9,200 nt of DNA from Methylomarinum sp. (GTDB lineage Bacteria > Pseudomonadota > Gammaproteobacteria > Methylococcales > Methylomonadaceae), in NCBI GenBank assembly GCA_013139755.1, contig WTAG01000634.1, forward strand, positions 1-9,200. Reading direction: 5' to 3'. The notes under the pieces are model-generated. The model was given only the letters and a program-made list of their open reading frames with translations. It ran no database searches and was not told the DNA's origin. Positions within the stretch are counted from its first letter, which is position 1; each line of letters opens with the position of its first letter. Made by a program: the position numbers and the translations under genes. Below, piece after piece: positions 1-6,256 of this stretch.

Positions 1-1
1 A

Positions 2-529
2 ATAGATTCAGAAAAGCCATTAGATTTATTGAGAGAAAGTTACCATAGACCTCAGCAAGCAAGTACTTTAAATCGTATGTTATATATGGACTGGAAAACC
101 ACCTTGCATGATAATGACTTAGTTAAAGTTAATAAAATGTGTGAAATGGCGGGAGTAACGGTTAGATATCCATTACTAACACAAGAAATTGTTGGATTAT
201 CATGTCAAATTCCCTCAGTTGATAAATTACAAGCTAAAGAACTACGTAAATTTTACAAACAAGCGATGGTAGGTTTCCTGCCTGAAGAGATTCTGCATAA
301 ATCTAAACATGGGCTTGGGCTGCCTTTTGGGGTATGGTTAAAAGATTATCAGCCCTTAAAAGACCTGGCTTATGATAGTATTAATAGTTTAAAAAAACGT
401 CCTTATTTTAAAACTGAATTTTTAGATCACGCTATTAAAATGCATCAAAGTATTCATGCTGGTTATTATGGTGAATTGATTTGGATATTGATGATGTTGG
501 AATTGTGGTTTCAGGGAAAAGAACGCTAG
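2..529 (+). CDS. Asparagine-synthase-type amidotransferase, C-terminal part (5' end outside window)
   Basis: The frame is open from the window edge to TAG at 527-529, so only the last 175 residues are visible; TTG at 29 is internal, not the start. The segment matches the C-terminal synthetase domain of glutamine-dependent asparagine synthases: a DNDLVKVNKMCEMAG block, then VRYPLL, then KSKHGLGLPFGVWL, a conserved Lys/Gly-rich stretch of this family. Such enzymes activate a carboxylate with ATP and amidate it with ammonia from an N-terminal glutaminase domain, which would lie upstream. In exosortase A loci these amidotransferases are thought to modify sugars or the polymer rather than make free asparagine. 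Oddly, Thr stands at visible residues 53 and 60, where I expect Glu and Asp (E-x-R-x-P-x-L-D in typical family members). The family call is firm; the substrate is unknown. The following 137 bases hold nothing I recognise. Confidence 0.85.
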   Translation: MDSEKPLDLLRESYHRPQQASTLNRMLYMDWKTTLHDNDLVKVNKMCEMAGVTVRYPLLTQEIVGLSCQIPSVDKLQAKELRKFYKQAMVGFLPEEILHKSKHGLGLPFGVWLKDYQPLKDLAYDSINSLKKRPYFKTEFLDHAIKMHQSIHAGYYGELIWILMMLELWFQGKER

Positions 530-666
530 TAATTAGACTTTGTTGGGTAGGTTTTTGTTAAAGTGAAAAGCTTAAATTGAATTAAATTCGATATGGTTTT
601 TTCTAACAATTTTTCTTGTCCTTTCAAAATGTATAAACAAAATAAATAAACTGAATATTACAGACA

Positions 667-1629
667 ATGCAATCATTAATACTTTTTGCTTTAAGGTTCA
701 TAGCAACACTCGTTTCTGGTTTTGGAAAGAATAAGAAGTTGTTCATCCTCATTTATCATAGAGTATTAGATGAGTCAGATTATATGCGCCCAGCTGAGGT
801 GGATAAAAAGGTATTTACCTGGCAAATGAACTTACTTTCTAATTATTTTAATGTGTTGCCACTTGATGAGGCTTTGGAAAAAATTGAAACAGGTATGCTT
901 CCATCAAGGGCTGTATCAATAACTTTTGATGATGGATATTCAGATAACTATCTTAATGCTTTACCGATCCTAAAAAAATATGATTTGAAAGCTACTTTTT
1001 TCATTGCTAGTGGTTATTTGAATGGTGGTATGATGTGGAATGATCAGGTTATAGAATCGATAAGGCGGATGACTTCGGAAAAACTTGATTTAACTGACGT
1101 TGGTTTTGGGGCGTTTTCGATTAGTGATGAAATTCAAAAATCAACTGCTGCGGATCAAATTATTAATAAGATAAAACATTTAGAAAGTAATGAAAGGCAA
1201 GATATTGCTGATTTCATTTCATCAAAAGTGAAGAAAATGCCTACTGATCTCATGATGACGGATGAACAATTAATTAAGTTACATCAAGCTGGGATGGAAA
1301 TTGGAGGGCATACAGTATCACACCCTATTATGGCCAATTTGGATGCAGATGAAGTTAAAAAAGAGCTTAAAAACAATAAACAGACACTTGAAAAATTATT
1401 AAACACCAGTCTTCGTTTTTTTGCCTACCCTAATGGAAAGCCAAATGTTGATTACAAACCTGAGCAAATTGAGCAAGTGAAATTACAAGGGTATAAAGGA
1501 GCTGTATCGACTGAGTGGGGAGTAGTTGGTTTGAATTCAGACATCTTTCAGTTAAAAAGATTTACCCCTTGGGATACTCACCCCGTAAAATTTATGTTGC
1601 GTATGATTATGCGTTATAAATTGGGATAA
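667..1629 (+). CDS. Polysaccharide deacetylase (CE4/NodB family)
   Basis: This 320-residue protein belongs to the metal-dependent CE4 deacetylases, which remove N- or O-acetyl groups from polysaccharides or their precursors. The three family motifs are present in order: TFDDG at 86-90 (D88 and D89, catalytic base and metal ligand), HTVSHP at 215-220 (metal ligands H215 and H219) and FFAYPNG at 251-257. A short YHRV motif near residue 30 is common in the polymer-linked subgroup. The N-terminus (LILFALRFIATLVSGFG) is hydrophobic and could anchor the protein at the membrane; I see no clear cleavage site. It is not the shorter XrtA deacetylase type that begins with a VDVEDYF-like motif. ATG 667 is the only reasonable start, because an in-frame TGA lies five codons upstream; no good ribosome-binding site precedes it. 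It stands alone between the amidotransferase and a transposon-scarred spacer. Confidence 0.9.
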   Translation: MQSLILFALRFIATLVSGFGKNKKLFILIYHRVLDESDYMRPAEVDKKVFTWQMNLLSNYFNVLPLDEALEKIETGMLPSRAVSITFDDGYSDNYLNALPILKKYDLKATFFIASGYLNGGMMWNDQVIESIRRMTSEKLDLTDVGFGAFSISDEIQKSTAADQIINKIKHLESNERQDIADFISSKVKKMPTDLMMTDEQLIKLHQAGMEIGGHTVSHPIMANLDADEVKKELKNNKQTLEKLLNTSLRFFAYPNGKPNVDYKPEQIEQVKLQGYKGAVSTEWGVVGLNSDIFQLKRFTPWDTHPVKFMLRMIMRYKLG

Positions 1630-1798
1630 TAACCTTTGTACGAAGCAATCAGCTAAATTTGGTAAGATATGAATGCAGCAAACAAGTGGGCTAGAAAAAT
1701 ATTATAGCTTGGGTGAATTTAGTCCAAACGGATTTAAATGATGCTCTCAATCATCATGAACCATTTGAAATGGCTATACTAAAAATAGGGCGGATAAC

Positions 1799-1833
1799 TT
1801 TTAGTGTGTTTAAAATGAGCGAACACACTAAAA
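1799..1833. repeat. 12-bp perfect inverted repeat (hairpin) over the OrfA remnant start
   Basis: TTTTAGTGTGTT at 1799-1810 is the exact reverse complement of 1822-1833, with an 11-base loop that contains the ATG of the OrfA remnant at 1815. In RNA this would fold the start codon into the loop and bury the bases on both sides. Some insertion sequences use such structures to block translation on read-through transcripts from outside; that role here is inference. A terminator for the deacetylase transcript is possible but less likely, since the stem is AT-rich and what follows is an A-tract, not a T-tract. Confidence 0.6.
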
Positions 1834-1922
1834 AACCAAATAGTTACCTATCAGAATTTAAAGAATCAGCAGTTTAGTTAGCGATTGAATCAGATTAACC
1901 AATTGCAGTTTATTTAAAATAA
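1815..1922 (+). pseudogene. Decayed IS3-type transposase OrfA remnant
   Basis: From ATG 1815 the frame reads MSEHTKKPNSYLSEFKESAV, stop, LAIESD, stop, PIAVYLK, stop. This resembles the start of OrfA proteins of IS3-family elements, whose HTH region typically reads like xPEFKESAVKLAIESDQPIAxxAxxLG. The stops are TAG 1875-1877, TAA 1896-1898 and TAA 1920-1922. The first two fall where family members carry Lys or Gln, so single substitutions can explain them. Beyond 1922 I cannot follow the homology. No OrfB or DDE domain is present and no terminal repeats can be placed. I judge it a dead fragment of an insertion between the deacetylase and the TPR gene. Confidence 0.6.
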
Positions 1923-2110
1923 ATAACTTAATCCAAAGAAAGTAGCAAATAATATCTATGACTATACTAAGGAATTCTGGGAAACAAAATTATGGATAAA
2001 AACTAAAATAGTAACTCAATTAATAATAAAGAACCAGTTGTTGATAACGGTGTTGGATAAATTTGAGCTGGATATTGCGGTGGATTTATTGGTTCGATAG
2101 CCTGAGGTTA

Positions 2111-2117
2111 TAGGAGA
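2111..2117 (+). promoter_or_regulatory. Ribosome-binding site of the TPR gene
   Basis: TAGGAGA sits 7 bases before GTG 2125 and 10 bases before ATG 2128. Both are in frame and adjacent, so the two candidate starts differ by one residue. The spacing fits either; ATG would be the usual preference. It is the clearest Shine-Dalgarno match in the first half of the window. Confidence 0.65.
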
Positions 2118-2124
2118 TAATGTT

Positions 2125-2784
2125 GTGATGAAGTACTTTGTAATTGTTGTAATTGTTGTAATTGCTCCATTTTCTGAATTTGTTTATGCCTTAGATAAGG
2201 CTAGATGGAACGTTGGGGTGGATTTGTTAGGTATACCTTGTATGGATCATGACACAGCTCCAGTTGGCCCATATGACTATACAGATAAAAGTTTAAGAAG
2301 TAAGCACTTAGGTATTGTTGAGGCATATCATTTTACTGATAAGATAAAAAGACTTCAGAATGATAAAGGCAGTGTACAAGATAATTTAAATTATACATTA
2401 TCAGCCTGGCCTAATCATCACGGTGCTTTAAAGGCGGTTTCTAATTATCATTTTCTCTATTCAAAGAAGATGAAAGAGCATCCATTATTTACTCCAGCAG
2501 AATGTTATTTAAAAAGAGCAATTAATTTTTCTAGGAGTGATGGTGTTAGTTATTTATTGTATGCACGTTTTCTAACAAAAATGAAACAGTATAAAGAGGC
2601 AGATAAGCTTTATAACAGAACTATGGAATTGCTACCTGATAATCCTGTTGTACTTTATAACTATGGTTCTTTATTGTTTAAAATGAAAGAGTTTAAAAAA
2701 GCAAAAGAATATGCTGAGTTAGCAAAGAAGCATGGTCACCCATATAAAAAGTTACTCGGTATGCTTAAAAAAAAGGGGTATTAG
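2125..2784 (+). CDS. Exported TPR-repeat protein of unknown role in the EPS locus
   Basis: The protein has 219 residues from GTG 2125, or 218 from ATG 2128. A signal peptide covers residues 1-22: positive start MMKYF, hydrophobic core VIVVIVVIAPF, likely cleavage after VYA, so export to the periplasm is expected. The mature N-terminal part carries a conserved-looking core, VEAYHFTDKIKRLQ (65-78) then NYTLSAWPNHHGAL (89-102), which I recall from short TPR proteins often linked to surface-polymer loci; I cannot name a characterised member. About two TPR units follow at 140-173 and 174-207 (YARFLTKMKQYKEADKLYNR; YNYGSLLFKMKEFKKAKEYA), suggesting a protein-protein interaction platform. The C-terminus is Lys-rich (KKLLGMLKKKGY). 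It lies 56 bases before the O-ligase gene and probably shares its transcript. A role in assembling or tethering the periplasmic glycan machinery is inference. The lone mature Cys at 39 and the Cys at 127 could matter for folding. Confidence 0.75.
   Translation: MMKYFVIVVIVVIAPFSEFVYALDKARWNVGVDLLGIPCMDHDTAPVGPYDYTDKSLRSKHLGIVEAYHFTDKIKRLQNDKGSVQDNLNYTLSAWPNHHGALKAVSNYHFLYSKKMKEHPLFTPAECYLKRAINFSRSDGVSYLLYARFLTKMKQYKEADKLYNRTMELLPDNPVVLYNYGSLLFKMKEFKKAKEYAELAKKHGHPYKKLLGMLKKKGY
2140..2166 (+). repeat. Three tandem copies of a 9-bp unit in the signal peptide
   Basis: GTAATTGTT occurs at 2140-2148 and 2149-2157, and with one change (GTAATTGCT) at 2158-2166. It encodes the repeated hydrophobic core VIV-VIV-VIA of the TPR protein's signal peptide. 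Because the unit is a multiple of three, gain or loss of a copy would change the core length by three residues without a frameshift. Confidence 0.9.
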
Positions 2785-2840
2785 ATTATGCCTGAATTGA
2801 ATGCTATTGGTCCAAATTAAGTTTATATGTATTTAATATT

Positions 2841-4166
2841 ATGCGTGATATAGTCGTTACTTTATTTGTTTTTGCTGGTTTACTATACACAATAAAAAAA
2901 CCATATGTTGGTATTTTAGTGTGGTCATGGCTAGGTTATATGAATCCACACCGCTTGTGTTACGGATTTGCATATTCAATGCCTTTTTCACAAATAACAG
3001 CATTATTAACGATGGGTGCTTTGTTATTTTCTAAAGAACGAAAAGTATTGCCAAAAGATATTCTGGTTTACTTGCTTTTATTTTTTATTTTGTGGATGGG
3101 GCTAACAACACTTTTTGCTTTTGAAGCAGAGGCTGCAAAAGAACAGTACATTAAGATTTTAAAAATTCAATTACCTGTTTTTTTGACAATGATGATGTTC
3201 ACTTCCAAAGAACGAATTCATCAGTTGTTATGGGTTATTGTTGTTTCATTAGGGTATTTTTCGACCAAAGGTGGTATTTTTACCTTAATGACAGGCGGTG
3301 CATTTCGAGTGTACGGGCCACCAGGCTCATTTGTGGAAGAAAATAATGCCTTAGCAATAGCCTCATTAATGGTTATACCATTGTTGGTTTATTTAAGGAC
3401 TACCTTGACACGTAAATGGGCAAAACAGGTTGCACTATTTGCAATTATCTCAATGAGTTTCTCTGTTATTGGTTCACAGTCTAGAGGTGCCTTTCTAGCA
3501 ATTTTAGTGGTTGGTACATATTTCTGGCTACAAAGCAAGCATAAGCTTACAACAGGGGTTATGATTATTGTGTTTATTGGCCTTTTATCTCTAATGTTGC
3601 CAGATTCATGGTATGAACGAATGAATAGTATTAGTACTTATGATGAAGATGGCTCTGCAATGGGGCGAATACATGCCTGGACTTTGGCCTATAATGTAGC
3701 CAACCAAAATTTGCTTGGTGGTGGTTTAAATCTATGGACTAAAATAACATATACTAACTATTTAGAGGGTTTTGATCCACTACGACAGACTGCTTTTGTA
3801 GCACATAGTATTTATCTTAGTATATTAGGAGAGCATGGCTGGTTTGGATTGTTTTTGTATTTACTAATATATGCAATTGGCTGGAGTTATTGCAAATCGC
3901 TTGTTAAGCAATGTGATGGTCAAGCCCATATACAATGGATTGCAGACCTGGCAAGAATGATGAAAGTTGGTTTGCTAGCTTATTTTGCTGGAGGGGCCTT
4001 TTTAAGCCTGTCTTATTTTGATTTGCCATGGCATTATCTTGCTATTATCGTGTTGTTAAAAGAAATAGCAAAAAATTCAGAAGCACCTGAAATTATAGAA
4101 GCTAATAAAATTGTAGAGGAGTCCTCTACTAAAATTATCATCAATGAACAAGGTATTGTTCAATAA
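2841..4166 (+). CDS. Exosortase A-associated O-glycosylation ligase (O-antigen ligase/Wzy-like, TIGR03097 type)
   Basis: This 441-residue polytopic inner-membrane protein starts with MRDIVVTLFVFAGLLYTIKKPYVGILVWSWLGYMNPHR in outline; WSWLGYMNPHRL (28-39) followed by GFAYSMPFSQI is the hallmark I know from the ligase family of exosortase A loci. Hydrophobic segments occur near 4-30, 51-63, 73-93, 108-120, 128-152, 170-186, 197-231, 237-253, 323-350 and 375-408. The Wzy_C/WaaL-like core includes GSQSRGAFLA (211-220, R215) and the large periplasmic loop before AHSIYLSILGEHGWFG (321-336, H322), a region where WaaL-type enzymes carry an essential His. Expected activity is transfer or polymerisation of lipid-linked glycan on the periplasmic side; the acceptor is unknown. 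The polar C-terminal tail (410-441) is cytoplasmic or periplasmic, undetermined. No clear ribosome-binding site precedes ATG 2841. Confidence 0.9.
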   Translation: MRDIVVTLFVFAGLLYTIKKPYVGILVWSWLGYMNPHRLCYGFAYSMPFSQITALLTMGALLFSKERKVLPKDILVYLLLFFILWMGLTTLFAFEAEAAKEQYIKILKIQLPVFLTMMMFTSKERIHQLLWVIVVSLGYFSTKGGIFTLMTGGAFRVYGPPGSFVEENNALAIASLMVIPLLVYLRTTLTRKWAKQVALFAIISMSFSVIGSQSRGAFLAILVVGTYFWLQSKHKLTTGVMIIVFIGLLSLMLPDSWYERMNSISTYDEDGSAMGRIHAWTLAYNVANQNLLGGGLNLWTKITYTNYLEGFDPLRQTAFVAHSIYLSILGEHGWFGLFLYLLIYAIGWSYCKSLVKQCDGQAHIQWIADLARMMKVGLLAYFAGGAFLSLSYFDLPWHYLAIIVLLKEIAKNSEAPEIIEANKIVEESSTKIIINEQGIVQ

Positions 4167-4251
4167 AATTAATATGAAACAGTTTTTGTTTTGAGTTAAA
4201 AAAGAATGGCCTGTTTTATATGTATTCCTGATAGCGGAGAAAACGAAATAC

Positions 4252-4497
4252 ATGGATATCGAAAAACTATTAAAATCAATTTTACAACAACATCTACAGT
4301 TAGGTGATGCAGTTAACGCTTATACAAGTGAAACGGCTTTGTTAGGCGCATTACCTGAACTGGATTCTATGGGTGTGGTTAATATCATTACGGCTATTGA
4401 AGAAAACCTTGGATGTGTTATTGATGATGATGAAATTAGTGCCGAAGCCTTTGAAACTTTTGGTAGTCTGATGCAATTTATTGAAAGCAAGTTATGA
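4252..4497 (+). CDS. Acyl carrier protein of the EPS locus
   Basis: An 81-residue, acidic, helical protein of the length usual for acyl or peptidyl carriers. The phosphopantetheine site is LDSMGVV, with S39 as the attachment residue, preceded by LLGALPE and followed by the acidic helix (IEENLGCVIDDDEISAEAFETF) that partner enzymes bind. It differs clearly from housekeeping AcpP, which has a DSLD-type motif, so it is a dedicated carrier. A GGAG at 4236-4239 lies 12 bases upstream, slightly long but usable. The stop overlaps the start of hydrolase 2 (ATGA at 4494-4497), so the two are translationally coupled, implying that the hydrolase acts on, or beside, an acyl group carried by this protein. 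Stand-alone ACPs are regular neighbours of the exosortase A hydrolase pair. Its acyl-activating ligase and its phosphopantetheinyl transferase are not in the window. Confidence 0.88.
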   Translation: MDIEKLLKSILQQHLQLGDAVNAYTSETALLGALPELDSMGVVNIITAIEENLGCVIDDDEISAEAFETFGSLMQFIESKL

Positions 4498-5336
4498 TTG
4501 ATACTGTTTCAGAAAATATACTTTTGCAGCCACAGTACATCAATGGAAGTAAAGGTGATTTATTCACTCTGTTTGTACCCCCTAAAAATAATGAAAATAC
4601 TGTTTTTTTATTATTACCTTCATTTGCAGAGGAGTTAAATCGCTGTCGAGTTATGGTTGCTATGCAAGCAAGGCAGTTGGCTGCACAAGGGTATGGATGT
4701 CTGTTATTGGATTATTATGGGACAGGTGATAGCCAAGGTGATTTTTCTGAAACAGATTACTTGCAATGGCATGAAGATATTGACTCTGCATACCAATGGT
4801 TAGGTAGTCAGGGCTATGAAAATATAGCGCTATGGGGATTACGTTTAGGCGCTTTGCTAGCCGTTGATAATGCTGTTAAATATCCAGAGCGATATAGTCG
4901 GTTAATACTTTGGCAACCCGTTTTAGACGCTAAATTATTTTTAACTCAGTTTTTACGTATACGTATTGCTATGTTAATGGATCGTGGTTTAAAAAAAGAA
5001 ACCACCAATGAAATGCGCTCTACTCTGGAACAAGGCGGGAGTATAGAAATTGCTGGATATGAAATTACACCGCAATTATTTAAAACCTTAGAATTGCAAA
5101 AAATGATGGATTATATGGTGACTGATAAAATGCCCGTCATCGATTGGTTTGAAGTGGTTTTGGACGAAGGTAATGATTTATCTTTACCTAGTCAGCGGGT
5201 ACTTGAAAAGTGGTCTAATCATCATGATAAAGTTAACGTTCATACGTTTACCGGTCCTTTTTTTTGGCAGCTTCATGAGCGTGAATTAACACCCGAGTTA
5301 TTAGAGAAAACTAATCAAGCAGTCGCGAGAAATTAG
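4494..5336 (+). CDS. Exosortase A system-associated hydrolase 2 (alpha/beta-hydrolase fold, TIGR03101 type)
   Basis: 280 residues, alpha/beta-hydrolase fold. The family signature LLPSFAEELNRCRVMVAMQA (40-59) is present, followed by LLLDYYGTGDSQGDF (70-84), the loop after strand 4. The nucleophile elbow reads WGLRLGALLA (114-123): Arg117 stands where a serine hydrolase has its nucleophile. LWQPVLDAKLFLTQFLR (139-155) is a further block typical of this subfamily. Near the C-terminus GPFFWQLHERE (254-264) replaces the usual DHxF catalytic-His region. Thus neither Ser nor an obvious catalytic His is seen; I recall the Arg as a trait of the subfamily, not a mutation here. It may be a non-hydrolytic partner or an acyl-binding scaffold. 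It overlaps the ACP gene by 4 bases and is followed 56 bases later by hydrolase 1. Cytoplasmic; no signal peptide. Confidence 0.88.
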   Translation: MIDTVSENILLQPQYINGSKGDLFTLFVPPKNNENTVFLLLPSFAEELNRCRVMVAMQARQLAAQGYGCLLLDYYGTGDSQGDFSETDYLQWHEDIDSAYQWLGSQGYENIALWGLRLGALLAVDNAVKYPERYSRLILWQPVLDAKLFLTQFLRIRIAMLMDRGLKKETTNEMRSTLEQGGSIEIAGYEITPQLFKTLELQKMMDYMVTDKMPVIDWFEVVLDEGNDLSLPSQRVLEKWSNHHDKVNVHTFTGPFFWQLHERELTPELLEKTNQAVARN

Positions 5337-5392
5337 GTGTGGCAACGTTGTGTGACTTAATTTAATGCTGAACTACAAAAAAAAGTATCAAA

Positions 5393-6256
5393 ATGAATTC
5401 TGAAGAAACCCCGCTAGTTATTGACTGCCAAGGTGCACCTCAAATAGGTATCTTACATAAACCTGAAGCCCCCAAAAAAACAGCGATAGTCGTTGTTGTT
5501 GCAGGTGGGCCGCAGTATAGAGTTGGATGTGCGAGACAAATTATATTATGGAGTCGTTGCCTGGCTACCAATGGATACCCTGTATTACGTTTTGATTATC
5601 GTGGTTTTGGGGATAGTGCTGGAGAATTTAAAGGCTTTGAACATGTTGATGATGATATAAAAAGTGCTATTGATCGTCTATACATGGAGATCCCAGAACT
5701 TGACGAAGTGGTTCTATGGGCTGAATGCAATGCTGGATCATCTGTCATGATGTATGCCTGGAAAGATTCCCGAGTCAAGAAATTGATTTTACAAAATCCA
5801 TGGGTTCGTAATGAAATGACTCAGGCACGTACATATATTAAACATTATTATTTAATGCGTTTAATGCAAAAAAGTTTTTGGTTAAAACTGTTCAGATTTA
5901 AATTTAACCCTTTTGCCTCATTAGCTTCATTTTTAAAATTATGGCAAAGTGCACAGCAACAAAAGACTGATGAAAAATTAGATGTTGATAAAGGGTTTTC
6001 TGAACTAGCAACCTATCAGGAAAAGATGTGTGAGGGGCTTGCTCGATTTGAAGGTGATGTTCTTTTATTCATGAGTGGCTATAGCTTGATCGGTAAAGAA
6101 TTTGATGAATTAGTGAATATTTCGGCACGCTGGAAAGAAGTCATTAACAATACGCGATTAACTCGTATAGATGAGCCAGATGCCGATCACACATTTTCTC
6201 GATCTATTGATCGTGAGAAATTAATTAATAATACCTTAACATGGTTAAATCGATGA
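5393..6256 (+). CDS. Exosortase A system-associated hydrolase 1 (alpha/beta-hydrolase fold, TIGR03100 type)
   Basis: 287 residues, alpha/beta-hydrolase fold, cytoplasmic. The oxyanion-loop signature AGGPQYRVGCARQ (37-49) and RFDYRGFGDSAGEF (66-79) fit hydrolase 1 of exosortase A loci. The nucleophile elbow is LWAECNAGSS (108-117), placing Cys112 at the nucleophile position, and the catalytic-His region survives as PDADHTFSRS (262-271, H266). So unlike its upstream neighbour this protein could be active, with Cys rather than Ser. Cys nucleophiles in this fold occur in some acyltransferases, which, with the ACP two genes upstream, suggests acyl transfer rather than simple hydrolysis (inference). 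A basic, aromatic-rich insert at 148-186 (HYYLMRLMQKSFWLKLFRFK) is a plausible lid or membrane-contact segment. ATG 5393 lacks a good ribosome-binding site, but earlier in-frame starts are blocked by stops. Confidence 0.88.
   Translation: MNSEETPLVIDCQGAPQIGILHKPEAPKKTAIVVVVAGGPQYRVGCARQIILWSRCLATNGYPVLRFDYRGFGDSAGEFKGFEHVDDDIKSAIDRLYMEIPELDEVVLWAECNAGSSVMMYAWKDSRVKKLILQNPWVRNEMTQARTYIKHYYLMRLMQKSFWLKLFRFKFNPFASLASFLKLWQSAQQQKTDEKLDVDKGFSELATYQEKMCEGLARFEGDVLLFMSGYSLIGKEFDELVNISARWKEVINNTRLTRIDEPDADHTFSRSIDREKLINNTLTWLNR

Larger units (their letters stand above)
1630..2124. other. Gene-free spacer with transposon debris
   Basis: No intact gene lies in these 495 bases. They hold the hairpin and OrfA remnant listed separately. 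From about 1945 to 2099 a frame stays open (ending with TAG after a FELDIAVDLLVR stretch) but has no start codon and no resemblance I can name. The rest is stop-rich in all frames I read. The last 15 bases carry the ribosome-binding site of the TPR gene. The promoter of that gene probably lies here, but I see no convincing -35/-10 pair. Confidence 0.6.

Noticed and set aside
2040..2099. Possible dUTPase-like or dehydrogenase-like fragment (AGYCGGFIGSIA)
   Set aside because: The resemblance is short, the frame has several stops, and a neighbouring frame reads equally well, so I cannot support a gene remnant.
2788..2820. Tiny 10-codon frame (MPELNAIGPN) between the TPR gene and the O-ligase
   Set aside because: Too short to judge, with no ribosome-binding site; most likely chance.
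4145..4162. TGAACAA/TTGTTCA hairpin at the end of the O-ligase gene as a terminator
   Set aside because: The 7-bp stem is AT-rich, sits within the last codons, and no T-tract follows.
4191..4220. Promoter before the ACP gene (TTGAGT followed by TTTATA)
   Set aside because: The -10 match is poor and the spacing is off optimum; in sequence this AT-rich I would not call it.
5596..5778. Minus-strand open frame of 60 codons
   Set aside because: It lies wholly inside hydrolase 1, whose motifs are clear on the plus strand, and its Ser/Pro/Arg-rich translation looks like an antisense shadow.
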